From UBA5536 sp964592595 (GTDB lineage Bacteria; Bacteroidota; Bacteroidia; Bacteroidales; F082), in contig CAZQFH010000008.1 in NCBI GenBank assembly GCA_964592595.1, positions 38,566-102,565 of the forward strand: 64,000 nt of DNA, written 5' to 3'. This document shows positions 60,757-64,000 of this stretch, piece by piece (within the stretch, counting starts at the first letter, position 1; the number at the start of each line of letters is the position of its first letter). Both the position numbers and the translations under genes were made by a program. The notes beneath the pieces were generated by a model. The model was not told the origin of the DNA, did no database searches, and saw only the letters and a list, made by a program, of their open reading frames with translations.

Positions 60757-63684
60757 ATGCGCGAATCAAAACTTTACAAGGCACTTGCACAACTAGAAAT
60801 AAATTTCAAAGGCGACCTTCACATTGATGATGCCACCCGCCTGATATACGCCACAGACGCTTCCGCCTATCGCGAAAAACCCCTGGCTGTTGCTTTGCCA
60901 CGCGATGCCGCTGATATTAAACTTCTGATAAATTCTGCCAAAGCGTATGGTTTTTCACTCATTCCACGTGCCGCCGGCACTTCGCTTGCCGGACAAGTAG
61001 TTGGCAATGGCGTGATTGTGGATATTTCGCGCTATATGACTGAAATTATTGAGCTTAACGAGAAAGAACACTGGGTGCGTGTTCAGCCCGGCGTGATTCT
61101 GAGCGAACTAAATCACTACCTCGAACCTCACGGACTATTTTTTGGCCCGGAAACATCCACTGCCAACCGTTGCATGATGGGCGGCATGCTGGGCAATAAT
61201 GCCTGTGGGGCTCATTCTCTGGTTTACGGAAGTACCAGAGATCACACACTCGAAATAAAAGCTTTACTCAGCGATAGCAGTGAGGCAATTTTTGGAGAGC
61301 TGGACAACAAAAGCTTCCAGCAAAAATGCGCTCAAAACAACTTGGAAGGTCAGGTTTACAAAACTTTGAATGAAATTCTGAGTGATCCAAAAAACCAGGA
61401 ACAAATCAGGATGGAGTATCCTGATGCTAGTATCAAACGCCGAAACACTGGTTATGCGATTGATTTGCTGCTCGATACAGCACCATTTACGGAAGGAATG
61501 CCACGGATCAATTTGAGCAAACTCCTGGCCGGATCAGAAGGTACGCTGGCTTTTACAACCGAAATCAAACTAAACCTTGTGCCGCTTCCGCCAAAAGCTA
61601 AAGCACTGGTTTGTGTGCATTTCGATTCTATTGTTAATGCTTTAAAGGCCAATTTAATAGCTTTGAAACATGGTCCTGTTTCGGTGGAGCTGATGGACAA
61701 AACCGTTATGGATCTCACAAAAGAAAACATTGAACAGGCCAAAAACAGATTTTTTGTCAAAGACGATCCGGCTGCCATACTGATTGTCGAATTTGCCGAA
61801 GCAGATTTTGAAACCACCGATCAAAAAATCACAGCGATGGAATCCGCCATGCGGAAGGCTGGTGTGGGAAATCATTTTCCTGTTGTGAAAGGAGCAGATA
61901 TGACCCGTGTTTGGGATCTCCGTAAAGCCGGATTAGGCGTTCTAAACAATATGTCAGGCGATGCCAAACCCGTTCCGGTAATCGAAGACACAGCCGTAAA
62001 TCCGGAAGTATTGCCCAACTATATCCGCGATTTTGATGAGATGCTTGCAAAATATGATAAAAACTGTGTGTACTACGCGCATGTAGCCACAGGCGAGCTC
62101 CACCTGAGGCCAGTACTCAATTTGAAAGATCCTGCAGATGTTGAACTTTTTTATACCATAGCACGCGAAACTGCTATGCTCGTAAAAAAATACAAAGGCT
62201 CGCTGAGCGGAGAGCACGGCGATGGCAGGTTAAGGGGCGAATTTATCCCACTGATGGTGGGTAAACATAATTATTCCCTGCTCAAACAAATCAAATCAAG
62301 CTGGGATCCACACCATATCTTCAATCCTAATAAGATCGTTGATACTCCCAAAATGAATACAGCACTGCGCTACACTCCTGGTCAGGAAAACCGCAAAATT
62401 GACACCATTTTCGATTGGTCAAAAGACATGGGAATACTGCGGGCTGCTGAAAAGTGCAATGGCACAGCGGCCTGTCGCAAAACTGAAGTTACAGGAGGCA
62501 CTATGTGTCCTTCCTATATGGCTACCCGCGACGAAAAAGCAAGTACACGAGCCAGAGCCAACATCTTGCGCGAAATGCTTACAACTTCCACAAAAGACAA
62601 CCCTTTTGACCATCCTGAGATTTATGAGGTGATGGATCTCTGCCTCTCCTGCAAAGCCTGTAAATCAGAATGCCCCAGCAGCGTGGATGTTGCAAAACTG
62701 AAAGCTGAATTTTTACAGCATTATTATGATGCCAATGGCGCCCCATTACGTGCAAAAATGATTGCCAATATCATACAAATCAACAAACTGGGAAGCATCT
62801 GGCCTGCATTTACAAATCTGATGATGAACAATCCGCTCACAACAAAAGTAGTGATGCCACTATTGGGTTTTGCTCCTCAAAGAAGTCTCCCTACGCTTTA
62901 CAAAACCACATTGGATAAGTGGTTCAAGAAAAACAAACCTACCGGATCCACTGGCACAAAAGTTTATCTTTTCAATGATGAGTTCACGCGCTTTAATGAT
63001 ACCGCCATTGGTATTAGTGCCATCATGCTGCTTACACGATTAGGCTATGAAGTTGTGATTCCAAAACATATCGAAAGCGGCAGGACCTACCTCAGCAAAG
63101 GATTTTTAAGAAAAGCCAAACGCATTGCCATGCACAATGTTAAATCCTTAGCCCCTATAATCAACAGCGAAAATCCGCTTATCGGAATTGAGCCTTCTGC
63201 CATATTAACTTTCAGGGATGAGTACCCCGAACTTGTTGATGCAGAAATGCGTCCTGCCGCCGACCAACTGGCAAAAAACTGCTTTACCATTGAAGAATTT
63301 TTATCGCATGAATTTCAGCAGGGAAATTTCAGTAGTGATTTATTCACAAAAGAAAAACGAGAAATACGCTATCATGGTCATTGCCAGCAAAAATCAATCG
63401 CCAGCACCAAAGAAGCACTGGCTATTTTGAATATCCCCGAGAATTACACTGCCACAGAAATCAAATCAGGTTGCTGTGGCATGGCTGGATCTTTTGGTTA
63501 TGAAAAAGAGCACTACGATGTTTCGATGAAGGTGGGCGAGCTGGTACTTTTTCCTGCTATCAGAAATGTCGCTTCTGGAACAATCTTTGCAGCATCCGGA
63601 ACTTCGTGCCGACATCAGATTCATGACGGCACTCAAAAAGACGCCTTACATCCGGTAGAAATCCTTTTTAAAGCGCTTAAATAG
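60757..63684 (+). CDS. FAD-linked oxidase fused to an Fe-S/CCG subunit, YdiJ-like
   Basis: A 975-residue fusion. FAD_binding_4 region: LIPRAAGTSLAGQVVGNGVIVDISRY and PETSTANRCMMGGMLGNNACGAHS; FAD-oxidase C-terminal region ending GSLSGEHGDGRLRG and HHIFNPNKIVD. Then an iron-sulfur part: CNGTAACRK...C (Cys567, Cys573, Cys584), CLSCKACKSECP (Cys629, 632, 635, 639) and CCG motifs HGHCQQKS (Cys876) and SGCCGMAGSFG (Cys906-Cys907). The architecture equals E. coli YdiJ, reported as a D-2-hydroxyglutarate dehydrogenase; D-lactate or glycolate enzymes are alternatives. The electron acceptor is probably the quinone pool or a flavoprotein. Confidence 0.85.
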   Translation: MRESKLYKALAQLEINFKGDLHIDDATRLIYATDASAYREKPLAVALPRDAADIKLLINSAKAYGFSLIPRAAGTSLAGQVVGNGVIVDISRYMTEIIELNEKEHWVRVQPGVILSELNHYLEPHGLFFGPETSTANRCMMGGMLGNNACGAHSLVYGSTRDHTLEIKALLSDSSEAIFGELDNKSFQQKCAQNNLEGQVYKTLNEILSDPKNQEQIRMEYPDASIKRRNTGYAIDLLLDTAPFTEGMPRINLSKLLAGSEGTLAFTTEIKLNLVPLPPKAKALVCVHFDSIVNALKANLIALKHGPVSVELMDKTVMDLTKENIEQAKNRFFVKDDPAAILIVEFAEADFETTDQKITAMESAMRKAGVGNHFPVVKGADMTRVWDLRKAGLGVLNNMSGDAKPVPVIEDTAVNPEVLPNYIRDFDEMLAKYDKNCVYYAHVATGELHLRPVLNLKDPADVELFYTIARETAMLVKKYKGSLSGEHGDGRLRGEFIPLMVGKHNYSLLKQIKSSWDPHHIFNPNKIVDTPKMNTALRYTPGQENRKIDTIFDWSKDMGILRAAEKCNGTAACRKTEVTGGTMCPSYMATRDEKASTRARANILREMLTTSTKDNPFDHPEIYEVMDLCLSCKACKSECPSSVDVAKLKAEFLQHYYDANGAPLRAKMIANIIQINKLGSIWPAFTNLMMNNPLTTKVVMPLLGFAPQRSLPTLYKTTLDKWFKKNKPTGSTGTKVYLFNDEFTRFNDTAIGISAIMLLTRLGYEVVIPKHIESGRTYLSKGFLRKAKRIAMHNVKSLAPIINSENPLIGIEPSAILTFRDEYPELVDAEMRPAADQLAKNCFTIEEFLSHEFQQGNFSSDLFTKEKREIRYHGHCQQKSIASTKEALAILNIPENYTATEIKSGCCGMAGSFGYEKEHYDVSMKVGELVLFPAIRNVASGTIFAASGTSCRHQIHDGTQKDALHPVEILFKALK

Positions 63685-64000
63685 GGCCTGCTGAAAAACT
63701 CGAAATCGACAATCCCTGTCAATATTACCCCCGCTCAGCGGGGCTGCACCTCCGGTATTTTGATACAGTCTATCTTTATAAAGATTATCCCCGCTAAGCG
63801 GGGCTGTGGCTCATTTCAAGGTGCGTAGCACCGTTAATATTTATAAGGAATATACTACCTACAAGGTATTGAGGTGCAGCCCCGCTGAGCGGGGGTAATA
63901 TCTGGCGCAAGGATTTTTATTGCAGACTTCCAAATACCTTGCAGAAACCTCCGATGAGAACTCTATTTATTGTCACAATACCGATCAGTTAAAAGTTTTT
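63685..64000. other. Non-coding end region holding an inverted-repeat element
   Basis: No gene is visible in the last 316 bases. They contain the palindromic element at 63722-63901 and AT-rich sequence after it. Confidence 0.6.
63722..63901. repeat. REP/MITE-like element with 31-base perfect inverted repeats
   Basis: Bases 63722-63752 and 63871-63901 are perfect 31-base inverted copies, each containing a CCCCGCT/AGCGGGG palindrome. A degenerate third copy lies at about 63784-63812, and a small palindrome GGTGC-GTA-GCACC at 63820-63832. The 118 bases between the arms have no gene. I saw no target-site duplication. It resembles REP-type elements that are moved by RAYT transposases or MITEs. 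Confidence 0.75.

Overview
The window looks like a draft-assembly contig (two runs of N, at 29435-29534 and 52555-52564) from an anaerobic or facultative member of the Bacteroidota, probably Bacteroidales or a relative. The evidence: a complete alternative complex III (Act) operon; a clade II (Sec-exported) nitrous oxide reductase cluster; Bacteroidota-type -7 boxes (TAnnTTTG) upstream of many genes with little Shine-Dalgarno signal; a Reg_prop/Y_Y_Y sensor kinase; and many Sec-type lipoproteins. I made family calls by reading motifs; no database search was possible.

Layout. 1-931: end of a DUF3365 lipoprotein gene and an FKBP/SlyD-type isomerase. 958-8816 (minus): actA-B-C-D-F-E, quinol:cytochrome c oxidoreductase. 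9003-24314 (minus): a long nitrous oxide reductase (nos) operon. In order of transcription it holds two NosZ-like genes, a cytochrome c, a NosB-like membrane protein, nosD, a small protein, a NosA/OprC-type copper receptor, nosG, nosH, nosF, nosL, nosY, a pentapeptide-repeat lipoprotein and a YceI-like protein. 24718-25950 (plus): a membrane-bound AraC-type regulator divergent from nosZ. 25962-27799: two TPM-domain proteins and LemA. 28007-45030: mostly housekeeping and envelope genes (lpd, a four-helix-bundle remnant in octamer repeats, rfbC, a lytic transglycosylase, uvrA, a sensor kinase, a LysM amidase-type protein, rsmG, an MFS transporter, a GT39-like protein, a TPR protein, moaC). 45268-52098: gyrB and an outer-membrane barrel/TPR pair. 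52273-52680: RNase P RNA. 52788-63684: a MATE transporter, an LpxH-like phosphoesterase, a glycosyltransferase, a LEA2-like lipoprotein, typA, lipoate ligase, a DUF1338 enzyme and a YdiJ-like FAD/Fe-S dehydrogenase. 63722-63901: an inverted-repeat element.

The main discovery candidate is the tandem NosZ pair. The first (22062-24314) keeps every CuA ligand but has replaced six of the seven CuZ histidines. The second (19647-22031) keeps all seven CuZ histidines, has lost four of the five CuA side-chain ligands (both cysteines included), and carries a C-terminal heme c domain. In known NosZ homodimers electrons pass from CuA of one subunit to CuZ of the other, so these two proteins look like complementary halves of an obligate heterodimeric N2O reductase. 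The Act operon lies directly downstream on the same strand with no oxidase gene visible. This suggests a route from quinol through Act and cytochrome c to the split N2O reductase, with copper entering through the receptor encoded in the same operon.
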